Shown here: positions 9,336 to 17,704 of the stretch, in pieces
Layout of the letters: every line of letters begins with the position of its first letter
Numbering within the stretch: the stretch's first letter is position 1
Assembly: GCA_016720065.1 (NCBI GenBank)
Contig: JADJXY010000002.1
Span: 1,687,001 to 1,751,000 of the forward strand
Origin: Betaproteobacteria bacterium
GTDB lineage: Bacteria > Pseudomonadota > Gammaproteobacteria > Burkholderiales > Rhodocyclaceae
Direction of reading: 5' to 3'
DNA: 64,000 bases
The notes under the pieces: model-generated
What the model saw: only the letters and a program-made list of their open reading frames with translations
What the model was told of the DNA's origin: nothing
Databases searched by the model: none
Translations under genes and position numbers: made by a program

Positions 9336-9349
9336 TTGACTTGGATCAA
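9336..9349. promoter_or_regulatory. FNR box (anaerobox)
   Basis: TTGAC-TTGG-ATCAA matches the FNR consensus TTGAT-N4-ATCAA at nine of ten positions. It lies 54 bp upstream of the hemN ATG and 17 bp upstream of the fnr ATG. The location fits activation of hemN and repression of fnr by its own product, a common arrangement. The site is read directly from sequence; the regulatory direction is inferred. Confidence 0.85.
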
Positions 9350-9366
9350 GCGAAGACAGGTTGAAA

Positions 9367-10110
9367 ATGCCCCCACAGACTGCCGTTCAGGAAGTTTCGC
9401 TGTCGGTTTTGAAGACCGCCTGCTCCAACTGCAACCTGCGGGAGCTATGCCTCCCGGTAGGTTTGACTGTGGACGAGATGCAACGTCTCGACGATCTGGT
9501 CTCCACCCGGCGTCGGGTCAAGCGGGGCGATCATCTCTACCGTGCCGGCCAGGGCTTCGATGCCATCTACGCGGTGCGCAGCGGCTTCTTCAAGACCGAC
9601 GTCCTGCTCGAGGATGGTCGCGATCAGGTCACCGGCTTCCAGATGGCAAGGGAACTCCTCGGCCTCGACGGCATCAGCACCGAGCACCACACCTGCAACG
9701 CCATCGCCCTGGAGGACAGCGAAGTCTGCTCGATCCCCTTCTCCCGCCTGGAAGGGCTTTCACGCGAGATCCACAACCTCCAGCACCATTTCCACAAGGT
9801 CATGAGCCGCGAAATCGTCCGTGACCACGGCGTCATGATGCTGCTTGGCACCATGCGGGCCGAGGAACGGCTGGCCGCCTTCCTGCTCAACCTCTCCCAG
9901 CGCTTCACCTCGCGCGGCTTCTCTCACTCCGAGTTCTACCTGCGCATGACCCGGGAAGAAATCGGCAGCTACCTCGGACTGAAGCTGGAAACCGTCTCCC
10001 GCGCCTTCTCGCGTTTCCAGGAGGAAGGTTTCATCGCCGTGCAGCAGAAGCACATTCGCATCCTCGACATCCCGGGCCTCAAGCGCCTGATGAATCACCA
10101 GGCCAAGTAG
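9367..10110 (+). CDS. fnr: Oxygen-sensing transcription factor FNR
   Basis: Global anaerobic regulator of the Crp/Fnr superfamily. The 247-residue protein has the N-terminal CSNCNLRELC cluster (Cys spaced 2 and 5 apart as in E. coli Cys20/23/29) and the fourth cysteine in HHTCNAIAL, together ligating the O2-labile [4Fe-4S] cluster. The cNMP-binding-like beta roll follows, then a C-terminal helix-turn-helix with EEIGSYLGLKLETVSRAFSR, whose E-xx-SR pattern recognises TTGAT half-sites. Start is the ATG at 9367 with AGACAGG upstream, rather than the TTG at 9361. The 3' end overlaps convergent sirB2 by 16 bp. Confidence 0.97.
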   Translation: MPPQTAVQEVSLSVLKTACSNCNLRELCLPVGLTVDEMQRLDDLVSTRRRVKRGDHLYRAGQGFDAIYAVRSGFFKTDVLLEDGRDQVTGFQMARELLGLDGISTEHHTCNAIALEDSEVCSIPFSRLEGLSREIHNLQHHFHKVMSREIVRDHGVMMLLGTMRAEERLAAFLLNLSQRFTSRGFSHSEFYLRMTREEIGSYLGLKLETVSRAFSRFQEEGFIAVQQKHIRILDIPGLKRLMNHQAK

Positions 10111-10478
10111 GGGCTGCGCGTCAGCGCAACGCCGACGATATAGGCAAAAGCCGCCAGCGCGGCGACCAGGAAGCCCAGGCGGATGCGCGGCGTGCGCCCG
10201 CGCTTCAGGGCCATCGTCCCACAGCCGATGTAGACCAGCAGCCCGCAGACCTTGGCCGTGAGCCAGGGTGCCACAAAGGGATACTGGCCACTCCACACCG
10301 CGAGGGTCAGGGCACTCGCCAGCAGGGTGGAATCGATCAGGTGGGGCGCGACACGCACCCAGCGCGCCCCCAGGCGGGGGGAGCCGACAAGCATCCATGC
10401 CCCACGCAGGCAGAACCCCACGCCGCTCAGGACGACGCAGGTGACGTGCAGATGCTTGATCGCAAGGTAGGTGATCAT
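10095..10478 (-). CDS. SirB2-family membrane protein
   Basis: A 127-residue protein with four predicted helices. It begins MITYLAIKHLHVTCVVLSG, with the conserved KxLHxxCV opening and later PHLIDSTLLASAL that characterise SirB2 (DUF/PF04247) proteins. The molecular role of SirB2 is unknown; in betaproteobacteria it commonly accompanies NnrS. Its ATG overlaps the nnrS stop (ATGA), so the pair is translationally coupled. The 3' end overlaps the end of fnr. Confidence 0.88.
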   Translation of the reverse strand: MITYLAIKHLHVTCVVLSGVGFCLRGAWMLVGSPRLGARWVRVAPHLIDSTLLASALTLAVWSGQYPFVAPWLTAKVCGLLVYIGCGTMALKRGRTPRIRLGFLVAALAAFAYIVGVALTRSPYLAW

Positions 10479-11656
10479 CCTGTCTGCCCGTCCGGTCTTG
10501 GGCGAAGGTACATAGGGAGATACACCCCTGCCAGAATCCCGAAGACGGCCAGCCAGCCCAGCGCAGCGGCGACGTTTGCGCCAGGGAAGAATTCGCCCAG
10601 AAGCCGCAGAACGACCACCCCCTGGAACAGCCGAAACAAGGGCCAGGCCCAGCGATCATCGGCGATGGGACGCCCCGAGTGCCCCCGGGTGACGCGGGCG
10701 GCCATACCGATGAGCACCGAAGTGAAAAACCCGGCCCCGACGGCGTGCAGCGGCAGCAGCCCTCCCCAGACGACTCCTGCGAGCGCAAGCAGCGACTGGA
10801 GGGCATAGAGCCCGAAGCCGACCCCCAGCCACAGGGCTCCCAGGTGCAGCATGGCCAGCATGGGCGCCTTGAAACCGGCCCGCAACTGCCATTGCCAAGA
10901 CAGTCGGAGAGCCGCAGCGGCCGCCGCGCCGTCGCAGAGCCAGCGCCAGGAGAACAGGTACAGCGCCTGGGCCAGACCGTGCCCCAGGAGCGCCAGGAGC
11001 AGAACGACCAGCAGGGCGAAGGACGCGTCGCAGCGATAACGGGGGACCACGGCCCCGGTGAAGAAGGGCAGCATACGATGCAGGACGGTGACGAACACTG
11101 GCGCCACACAGCCCCAGAGACCCGCTTCGATTGCCCAGCGGAAAAACCCGGCATCACCGCGCACCAGAGCCCAGGCGTAGAGCAGTTCGGCCAGAACGCC
11201 AATGGTGAGGGCGGCGACGACCAGACTTGCATGGCCCCGATCGCTCGCTGAACGTCGCAGGAGCGCTACGAGACCCGCCGTCCCCACCGCCTGCCCCAAG
11301 GCCGCGAGGACGACGCCCGGGGCGAGCAGGAACGGCAGAAACAGGCCCAGGAAGAACGTCGCCCAGCCCGCCGCTAGCAGGAAAAAAGCTGGCAGATACT
11401 GACGCGCCTCCAGGGGCGGCGCCGCCATCCACTTGGGTAGCGCCGTCATCAGGAAGCCGAAGATGAAAAGGGGAAAGACACCGAAGACCAGGCTTCCCCC
11501 ATGCACCCAGGCGGGGGGCACCCCAAGGGCAAGCGGGGGAACAGCCACACCGGCCCGCAGCAGCAGCTCCGGCAGCCACAACGCCATGGCGACGACCAGC
11601 TGCACGCTGCCGGCGGCGAACATGACGCGGTGGGGCGCAGAAAGAAAGACCGGCAT
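10475..11656 (-). CDS. nnrS: NnrS-family haem/copper membrane protein
   Basis: A 393-residue polytopic membrane protein (about 12 helices). It shows the NnrS hallmarks: an early HRVMFAAGSVQL, FGFLMTALPKWM, and later RMLPFFT, HLGALW and LPLHAVGAGFFTS with conserved histidines. NnrS proteins carry haem and copper and protect against nitric-oxide stress, often under control of NO or anaerobic regulators. It overlaps the upstream membrane gene by one base (TGATG) and sirB2 by four, forming a three-gene unit beside fnr. Denitrification genes themselves are not in the window. Confidence 0.92.
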   Translation of the reverse strand: MPVFLSAPHRVMFAAGSVQLVVAMALWLPELLLRAGVAVPPLALGVPPAWVHGGSLVFGVFPLFIFGFLMTALPKWMAAPPLEARQYLPAFFLLAAGWATFFLGLFLPFLLAPGVVLAALGQAVGTAGLVALLRRSASDRGHASLVVAALTIGVLAELLYAWALVRGDAGFFRWAIEAGLWGCVAPVFVTVLHRMLPFFTGAVVPRYRCDASFALLVVLLLALLGHGLAQALYLFSWRWLCDGAAAAAALRLSWQWQLRAGFKAPMLAMLHLGALWLGVGFGLYALQSLLALAGVVWGGLLPLHAVGAGFFTSVLIGMAARVTRGHSGRPIADDRWAWPLFRLFQGVVVLRLLGEFFPGANVAAALGWLAVFGILAGVYLPMYLRPRPDGQTG

Positions 11657-12954
11657 CAGGCGCCTTGCGTCGGCGCAGCCGACATCTCGCCGCGCACCCG
11701 GTGGTAATGGCGCAGTACGGAAACCAGGTTGGCTTCGAGCCAGAGGGCAGCCACCAGCAGCGCCAGGCCCGCCGCACGCGCCGCCAAGTCGGGCGCCAGC
11801 GCCGCCAGCGCCAGGAGGACCACCGCCACGCCGTGGGCCCCCGCCTGGGCAAGGGCGCGGGATTCGGGCAGAAGCTTGCTCACCGACGGCACCGGCCTCC
11901 CCTGGGAGTCATTGCGCAAGTGCAGCCAGGCGAGGAAGGGAACGATCTTGTACAGCATGCCAATGATGAGGGACATATAGCCGCCCACCCCGATCAGAAC
12001 GGCAAACAGCGCGGTCCACCCCGCCAGGGCCGCAAACGCGGGAAACAGGGCATCGGCGACCGCCAGGGCCAGCGCGGCAAGCAGGGACACGAGTCCCAAT
12101 TGCCACAGGCGATAGGTCGCGTCGGCCCTCGCCCGTCGCCGCTTGCCTTGCAAGCGCAGGGTGTAGGCCGCAATGAAAATGCCGGCCAGGGCCGCACAAC
12201 CCTCCGCAACCCTCGCCAGGAGCGGCAGATCGAGCACGACGGCGGCGCTCCACAGGAGCAGCAGAACAAAGAGCGCCCAGGGGAAGACCCTGCTCAGGCG
12301 GGCGGGGTATCCCGGAGTCAACTGGAACATGGGAACGACCACGTAGGCCAGCGAAGCGAGCAGGATTCCCACCCAGGCGGCGAATCCCCAGCCGGCATGG
12401 AGATCGGTCAGGGCCACCAGGGGCAGGTTGGCACCGAAGGCCAGGGCCCCGAGCAAAAGCACGCCGAGACCGCCAACTGCGGCCAGGCCGCCGAAGGCCA
12501 GCTTGAGTCCGACGATGGTCGGGCTGGTCGAGGGAACCCGGAACAGCGCGCCTCCCGCCACGACCAGAAAACCCGCCACACTGGACCCCAGCAGCACGGC
12601 CGCCAGGAGGTACAGGCGGGGATCGGGCACCAGGAAGGCAAGGACCAGGGCAATCGCCCCCAGGGTCAGGCCCCCGTGCAAGGGAACTGCCAAGGCGAGG
12701 GGACGCGGCACATTGGCCCCCGCCACCACCGGCAGAATCTGGATCAGCGCCCCCAGCATGACTTGCAGGAAGAACCCCACGGTCACGAGGTGGGTCGCTG
12801 CCAGGGCCGCGGGAGACCAGCGCGAGGAGAAGACATCGGAGCCCTGAAAAAGGAGCAGGAGGCCCAGCGCCGCGACGAAGAGCGGCGCCGTCACCAGAAA
12901 GCGCAAGGGGGCCGCCAGGGGCGGCGCCCGGTCGAAGGAGAGAAGGGCCTGCAC
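11656..12954 (-). CDS. Polytopic membrane protein, NnrS-operon partner
   Basis: A 432-residue protein with about 12 hydrophobic helices and no extramembrane domain. Blocks such as THLVTVGFFLQVMLGALIQILPVV and the later YKIVPFLAWLHL carry conserved histidines spaced as in NnrS and oxidase subunit I-like proteins, which suggests haem binding (inference). No precise family is claimed. Start is GTG at 12952-12954, with an in-frame TAA 21 bases upstream; no strong ribosome site is evident. The stop shares a base with the nnrS ATG, so the two are coupled. Confidence 0.75.
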   Translation of the reverse strand: MQALLSFDRAPPLAAPLRFLVTAPLFVAALGLLLLFQGSDVFSSRWSPAALAATHLVTVGFFLQVMLGALIQILPVVAGANVPRPLALAVPLHGGLTLGAIALVLAFLVPDPRLYLLAAVLLGSSVAGFLVVAGGALFRVPSTSPTIVGLKLAFGGLAAVGGLGVLLLGALAFGANLPLVALTDLHAGWGFAAWVGILLASLAYVVVPMFQLTPGYPARLSRVFPWALFVLLLLWSAAVVLDLPLLARVAEGCAALAGIFIAAYTLRLQGKRRRARADATYRLWQLGLVSLLAALALAVADALFPAFAALAGWTALFAVLIGVGGYMSLIIGMLYKIVPFLAWLHLRNDSQGRPVPSVSKLLPESRALAQAGAHGVAVVLLALAALAPDLAARAAGLALLVAALWLEANLVSVLRHYHRVRGEMSAAPTQGA

Positions 12955-13123
12955 GCGGGAGTCGGGGAGCGCTTAGCGGGAAGGACGCGAAGCGTCTCTG
13001 TTGCATCCCCTCGCCCGCAGCGCGCGGGGGGAACCTGCCCTGCCAGCGTTAGAGAAGCCGGAAGCGTGTATGAGGGGCATGGCAGCGCTCTTCATCGCAA
13101 GGATTTGCCCGGCGAAATAGCTC

Positions 13124-13354
13124 TCAGGCCCGCCAGATCAGGATCTCGAAGGTTCCGTCGGCCACCTGGTCGGTCTCGTGCCGGTAACCGTTCTGTTCCA
13201 GCACGCGATAAAGCGGATGGGGTTCGCGATAGAGGAGCAGAAGCAATCGCGCTCCCTCCGGCAGGGTATCCAGCGCCTCCATCGTCTTGACGAAAGGTTC
13301 CGGCGGTTCCAGATAACGGGCGTCGACGACGTGGGGGGACTTGGGGTGGCTCAT
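13124..13354 (-). CDS. DUF2249 small protein
   Basis: A 76-residue protein. After a short lead (MSHPKSPHVVDARYLEPPEPF) come VKTMEALDTLPEGARLLLLLYREPHPLYRVLEQNG and a C-terminal FEILIWRA, which match the TusA-like DUF2249 fold (alpha/beta sandwich; PHPL and the terminal I-W strand). DUF2249 domains are frequent next to or fused with hemerythrin domains and are suspected in NO or metal homeostasis; no activity is established. Its ATG overlaps the hemerythrin stop (ATGA). Confidence 0.8.
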   Translation of the reverse strand: MSHPKSPHVVDARYLEPPEPFVKTMEALDTLPEGARLLLLLYREPHPLYRVLEQNGYRHETDQVADGTFEILIWRA

Positions 13355-13796
13355 GCTTCGGTGAGTTCGCTTTCGAGTTGCTCCACCAGCGCTTCGGCCT
13401 GCCCTGCGAGCTGCTGATCGCACATGGGATAGAGCACGTTCTCCTCCTTGAGGTTGTGCTGCTGCATCATGATGAGGAGCGTGTCGGCTTGGCCCAGATA
13501 GGAATCGACGTCCCCTCGGCCAGCGCAGCCAGAGCGTCGTCGAGCAGTGCGCGCATCTGGAGATGTTCCTGGCGCATGACCTGGGTCGGGCCCATGGACA
13601 TTCCGGTGCGCGCTTCGAAGGCGGGGAAGAGGGTCTTTTCCTCGCCGTCGAAATGGGCCAGGGTCGCGCCACGGAAGTGTTCGAACGCGGCCCGGGCAGC
13701 AGCAAGATTCTTCTTGGCGACGGCCTGCTCGGCCTCGGCGAAGAGATCGTCGCAGCGACGATGGTCTTCGGTCATGAAATGGCGGATGGAAGACAT
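13351..13796 (-). CDS. Hemerythrin-domain protein (frameshift at 13512-13515)
   Basis: An oxygen/NO-binding four-helix protein whose frame is broken. From the ATG at 13794-13796 the frame reads MSSIRHFMTEDHRRCDDLF and later GEEKTLFPAFE, then MRQEHLQMRALLDDALAAL, giving the first His/Glu iron ligands. At the C4 run 13512-13515 one base is missing. The rest (DVDSYLGQADTLL, MMQQHNLKEENVLYPM with the remaining H and E ligands, down to the stop at 13351) lies in the next frame. Adding one base restores about 148 residues, normal for the family. A sequencing indel is the likeliest cause. Coupled to the DUF2249 gene. Confidence 0.82.
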
Positions 13797-13891
13797 GATC
13801 GGGGTTCTCGGTTGGGGGGTGGCCCATTTTCCGAGGCGTCCCCGAACAGCACCTTGACCCTCGTCAAATCCGGGCACCCGGCCTGGCCAAT

Positions 13892-15150
13892 TTATGGCGT
13901 GGGGATATCCCCCGGCAAGGCGATGGTGTTTTCCTTGCTGTAGAGGTAGTCCTGGAAGACATGCTCGGCCGAAAGCAGGCGGTAGCTGCCGTCGCCCTCG
14001 AGCCGAGTCGTGTCCTTCAGCCGATAGGCCATGTGGCCGCAGGTCCACAATTCGAAATTGCGCATCTGGGTATACAGACAGGTCTTGTCCGGCACGGAGA
14101 TGCGCCGGGCACCAGGATGGGCGGCGATTTCGCGATTGTAGGCATTGATGTAGGCGCAATTGCCCTTGGCGTCGAGCAGATAGCCGTAGGCCTCGCAATT
14201 GGGCCGGATGCCATCCCCGATGGCCGGGCTGTTGGACAGCATGCGCATCGGATAGCCGGTGGGCGAGATCATGTTCACCACGATCTGGTCTTCGCTGGCT
14301 TTGAAATATTCCTGCTTGACGTCGTCCGGCAGGCCGCACTCGTGGGTGACGGTGAAGCGTGTCGCGACCTGCACCGCCCCGGCGCCCCGTTCGAGGAAAT
14401 TGACCGCGTCGCCGCCGGTGAAGATGCCGCCGGCGGGAATGAGCGGAATATCGAGCTGTTCCGCCTGCAGGAAGGCGTGGATTTCGGCGACGATGGTCGC
14501 CAGGTCGTATTCAGCCCAGTCCAGGCCGAAACCCAGATGGCCCCCCGCCAGCGGCCCCTCGACGACGATGTAGTCGGGCAGACGCTCGGTGCGTGCCGAC
14601 TTCTTGAGGAAGAGTTGCAGGGCACGCAGCGAGGACACGATGATGCCCAGCTTGGCGTCGCGGAACCTGGGGTGATCCTCGATGAGCGCGAAGGATCCGA
14701 GATGCAGGCCCGCCGCCAGGGTAATGCCGTCGATACCCGCATCCAGGGCCGCCCCCATGCGGACCCGCAGCGTTTCCCTGGGGGCGTTCATGGTGAGCTT
14801 TTCCATGCAGTTGATGAACACCATGCCACTGCCCTGCTTGGAGCCCATGGCGGCGTCGACGTGCAGGCGGGTGGCCTCGGCCAGGCGTCCCAGGTCGAAC
14901 TGGACGGCCGATTTGTCCGGATTGGCGACGTTCTGCTTGTAGAGCTTGAGCTTTTCCTTGACGAACTTGGTGTTGTAGCGGCGGTCAGCCACCGTTTTCA
15001 CCATGGCGTCGGAGATGTGCCCGATGCCGCCCAGGCGGGCGGCCTCCAGGGCGAGGTCCACGGTCGAGATGTCGACCCCATTCCGCCGATCATGAGGGGC
15101 ACCAGTTCGTGCCTGCCGAGCCTCAGGCGGAAATCATCCACGCACTTCAT
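13892..15150 (-). CDS. Nitronate monooxygenase / 2-nitropropane dioxygenase family (frameshift near the 5' end)
   Basis: FMN-dependent TIM-barrel oxidoreductase. Recognisable blocks are GGIGHISDAM, GIDGITLAAGLHLGS, VEGPLAGGHLGF (phosphate-binding glycine loop) and IPAGGIFTGGDAV. The natural N-terminus, MKCVDDFRLRLG...VPLMIGGMG from the ATG at 15148-15150, is out of frame with the body because a G is missing at the C4 run 15076-15079. With one added base it continues GVDISTVDLALEAA. Corrected length is about 420 residues. Substrate is unknown; members oxidise nitronates or act as enoyl-type reductases. It lies downstream of phaC on the same strand. Confidence 0.82.
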
Positions 15151-15266
15151 CTGTCAGTCTTCCCCAGGGCGCCGGCTTTTGCCGCCGGTTCGCGCAATTC
15201 GTTCGAGGGCGCCATTATCCTCTAACGCCAGGCGGCTTGCAGGAAATTTGCTCACCGGCGCGGCGC

Positions 15267-17012
15267 TCATTTTTCCAGGACGTAGGTCCCCGGCGCCGGG
15301 GCCAGGGCGGGGTATTTGCGGCAGGCGGCCCCGTAGGCCGGAACGCGCGCGCCAGTCCTTTCCCCCAGCCAGGCGATCCAGTCTTCCCACCAGGTCCCGG
15401 AATGCCGTTCGGCTTTCTCGACCCACTGTTCCCAGTGCTCGTTGCGCTCCGGCTCGGCCACCCGGTAGGCGCGCTTGGGAGGATTCGCCGGTGGATTGAC
15501 GATCCCCAGGATGTGCCCGGACGTCGAGAGCACGAAGCGCACCGGCGCCTTGACGTTCACGTACTTGCGGATGCGGTAGCACTGCTTCCAGGGAGCGATG
15601 TGGTCGTCCTCCGCCGTCACGGCGTAGAGCGGCTGCACGATGCGATCGAGGTCGATGGTCTCCCCGGCCACGGTCAGGTGATCGCGCTTGACCAGATTGT
15701 TGGCCAGATAGAGTTCCCGGAGGTACCAGGAATGCATGGCCTGGGGCATGCGGGTGGTGTCCATGTTCCAGAAGAGCACGTCGAAGGGCGGCAGCGGCTC
15801 GCCCAGAAGGTAGCTGTGGACCCAGTAGTGCCAGATGAGCGGGTTGGAACGCAGCATGCGGAAGGCCGAAGCCATCTCGCCGCCATCCAGGTACCCCTTG
15901 CGAGCCATGGATTCCTCCAGGGCGCCGACGCAGGCTTCGTCGATGAAGACATCAATGTCCCCGGGGTGGGAGAAATCGGTGAGGGTCGTGAAGAGCGTCC
16001 AGTGGGCCACGGGCACCTCCCCGGCCGCAAAGTGCCGATTGGCCCAGGCCATGTAACTCGCCACCAGCGTACCGCCGATGCAGTAGCCTGCCAGATGGAC
16101 CTTCGGCACCTTGCAGAAGTCACAGGCCACGCGCACCGCCTCGCCAGCCCCCTCGCTCAGGTAATCGTCGAAGCGCACCGCGGCCATGTCGGACCCGGGG
16201 TTCTTCCAACTGGTGATGAAGACGGAAAAACCCTGGTCCACCAGGTGCTTGACGAGACTCTTCTTGCTGGTCAGGTCGAGGATGTAGAACTTGTTGATCC
16301 AGGGCGTGATGATGACGATGGGCGTCGCCCGCACGGTTTCCGTGGTGGGCGCGTAATGAATCAGTTCCAGCAGGCGGTTGCGGAAGATCACCTTGCCCGG
16401 CGTGGTGGCCAGATCCTTGCCCACGTCGAAGGCGTCGGGCTCGACCATCTGGATATTGCGCGCTTCCAGGTCGCGGAAGAAATTGACCGTGCCTTGGTAA
16501 AGGCTCTCCCCCTGGGTATCGACGAAGCGTTGCAGGGCCACCGGATTGCCGAAAAAGAAATTGGTCGGCGCCATCATGTTGAGCCACTTGCGCAGCCAGA
16601 AGGCGGCCCGGCTCCTTTCCTTGTCCGACAGGCCCGGCGTGTCGTAGAGCATGTCCTCCAGGCGGTGGGTGAAGGCCAGGTAATACTCCTTGACGATGTC
16701 CCAGGTGGCCGACTCCTTCCAGATCGGATCGGCAAAGCGGGCGTCGTCGGCGTTGGGTTCGATGACGTCCTCGGAGGGCATGCCCAGGGCGCGCAGCAGG
16801 ACGTGGGTCTGGAGCGCCGCCAGGTCGCCGGTGAGCGAGTGGGCGGCCCGCATCAGTTCCTGGGGATGCATCAACCAGGCAGCCTGGGCGTTCAAGAGCG
16901 AGGTGGTGACGCCAAAGGGATCGAGAACCTTGCTCATGGCCTTGAACGCGGCCTCGGCAGGATTTTCGCAATCGACGCTGAATCCGTGGGGGTTACTGGA
17001 ACCGCTGGACAT
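15267..17012 (-). CDS. phaC: Class I poly(3-hydroxyalkanoate) synthase PhaC
   Basis: Polymerises 3-hydroxyacyl-CoA to PHA storage granules. The 581-residue protein has the PhaC N-terminal domain (WKESATWDIVKEYYLAF, KERSRAAFWLRKWLNMMAPTN split across it) and an alpha/beta-hydrolase core. The lipase-like box is GYCIGGT, giving the nucleophilic Cys; DDHIAPW supplies the Asp and SGHILGIVNPP the His of the triad. The start is the ATG at 17010-17012, with GGGAG five bases upstream; an open frame extends further upstream but has no ribosome site. Divergent from uspA. No phaA/B or phasin genes are in the window. Confidence 0.97.
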   Translation of the reverse strand: MSSGSSNPHGFSVDCENPAEAAFKAMSKVLDPFGVTTSLLNAQAAWLMHPQELMRAAHSLTGDLAALQTHVLLRALGMPSEDVIEPNADDARFADPIWKESATWDIVKEYYLAFTHRLEDMLYDTPGLSDKERSRAAFWLRKWLNMMAPTNFFFGNPVALQRFVDTQGESLYQGTVNFFRDLEARNIQMVEPDAFDVGKDLATTPGKVIFRNRLLELIHYAPTTETVRATPIVIITPWINKFYILDLTSKKSLVKHLVDQGFSVFITSWKNPGSDMAAVRFDDYLSEGAGEAVRVACDFCKVPKVHLAGYCIGGTLVASYMAWANRHFAAGEVPVAHWTLFTTLTDFSHPGDIDVFIDEACVGALEESMARKGYLDGGEMASAFRMLRSNPLIWHYWVHSYLLGEPLPPFDVLFWNMDTTRMPQAMHSWYLRELYLANNLVKRDHLTVAGETIDLDRIVQPLYAVTAEDDHIAPWKQCYRIRKYVNVKAPVRFVLSTSGHILGIVNPPANPPKRAYRVAEPERNEHWEQWVEKAERHSGTWWEDWIAWLGERTGARVPAYGAACRKYPALAPAPGTYVLEK

Positions 17013-17194
17013 GACGCTCCCTTTCGACAAGTGACGGCCTGCATGCGGAAAATGAGCCCGGCAGAAGAATTCTGCCCCCCGACCCGCGGCTTTTCGCAGT
17101 GCTTGAAAAGCTTTCCGCTTGGCGTAGCATGAGCCTTGACGGGGCGGCTGACAAGCCGCCCGCCCACAAATCAAGACAATAGCGGAGGCCATGC

Positions 17195-17638
17195 ATGTTC
17201 AAGCACATTCTCGTCCCCACCGATGGTTCCGAGCTTTCCCGCCAGACGGTGCGTCGCGCCGTCTCCTTCGCCCGGGAGGCGGGCGCGCGCGTCACCGCCT
17301 TTTTCGCCAAGCCCGAATACCCCATCGCCTACTTCGGCGAGGGCGCCCTGATCGACCCGACCACCCCGGAGAAATTCGCCGAAATGGCCGATCAGCAAGC
17401 CAGCGACTACCTGGAGGAAGTCCAGAATCTCTGCGCGGAAGCGGGCGTCGAATGCGACGCCGTGGCAGCGACCAGCGACATTCCCTACCAGGCCATCATC
17501 GACGCGGCCAGCGCCGCCGGCTGCGACCTGATCTTCATGGCCTCCCACGGCCGGCGCGGGCTGAGCGGCTTCCTGCTGGGCAGCGAAACCAACAAGGTGC
17601 TCACCCACTCCACCATCCCGGTCCTGGTTTATCGCTGA
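17195..17638 (+). CDS. Universal stress protein, UspA family
   Basis: A 147-residue single-domain Usp protein. It begins MFKHILVPTDGSELSRQ, the standard first strand and loop. The C-terminal SHGRRGLSGFLLGSETNKVL follows the ATP-binding pattern G-xx-G-x8/9-G-(S/T), which indicates an ATP-binding type. Such proteins promote survival in stasis and anoxia. The intergenic region shared with phaC contains an inverted repeat GGGCGGCT-GACA-AGCCGCCC at 17142-17161, whose role is unknown. An IS5-type element lies 66 bp downstream. Confidence 0.93.
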   Translation: MFKHILVPTDGSELSRQTVRRAVSFAREAGARVTAFFAKPEYPIAYFGEGALIDPTTPEKFAEMADQQASDYLEEVQNLCAEAGVECDAVAATSDIPYQAIIDAASAAGCDLIFMASHGRRGLSGFLLGSETNKVLTHSTIPVLVYR

Positions 17639-17704
17639 GAGGTAGTGGATAAATCTACTGCGCAGCCCGATGGCTTCGTTGGGCGGTACGCGCTCCTCGC
17701 CTAG

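Noticed and set aside
13012..13123. Small gene or RNA between the NnrS partner and DUF2249 genes
   Set aside because: No start with a ribosome site, no terminator hairpin and no conserved motif.
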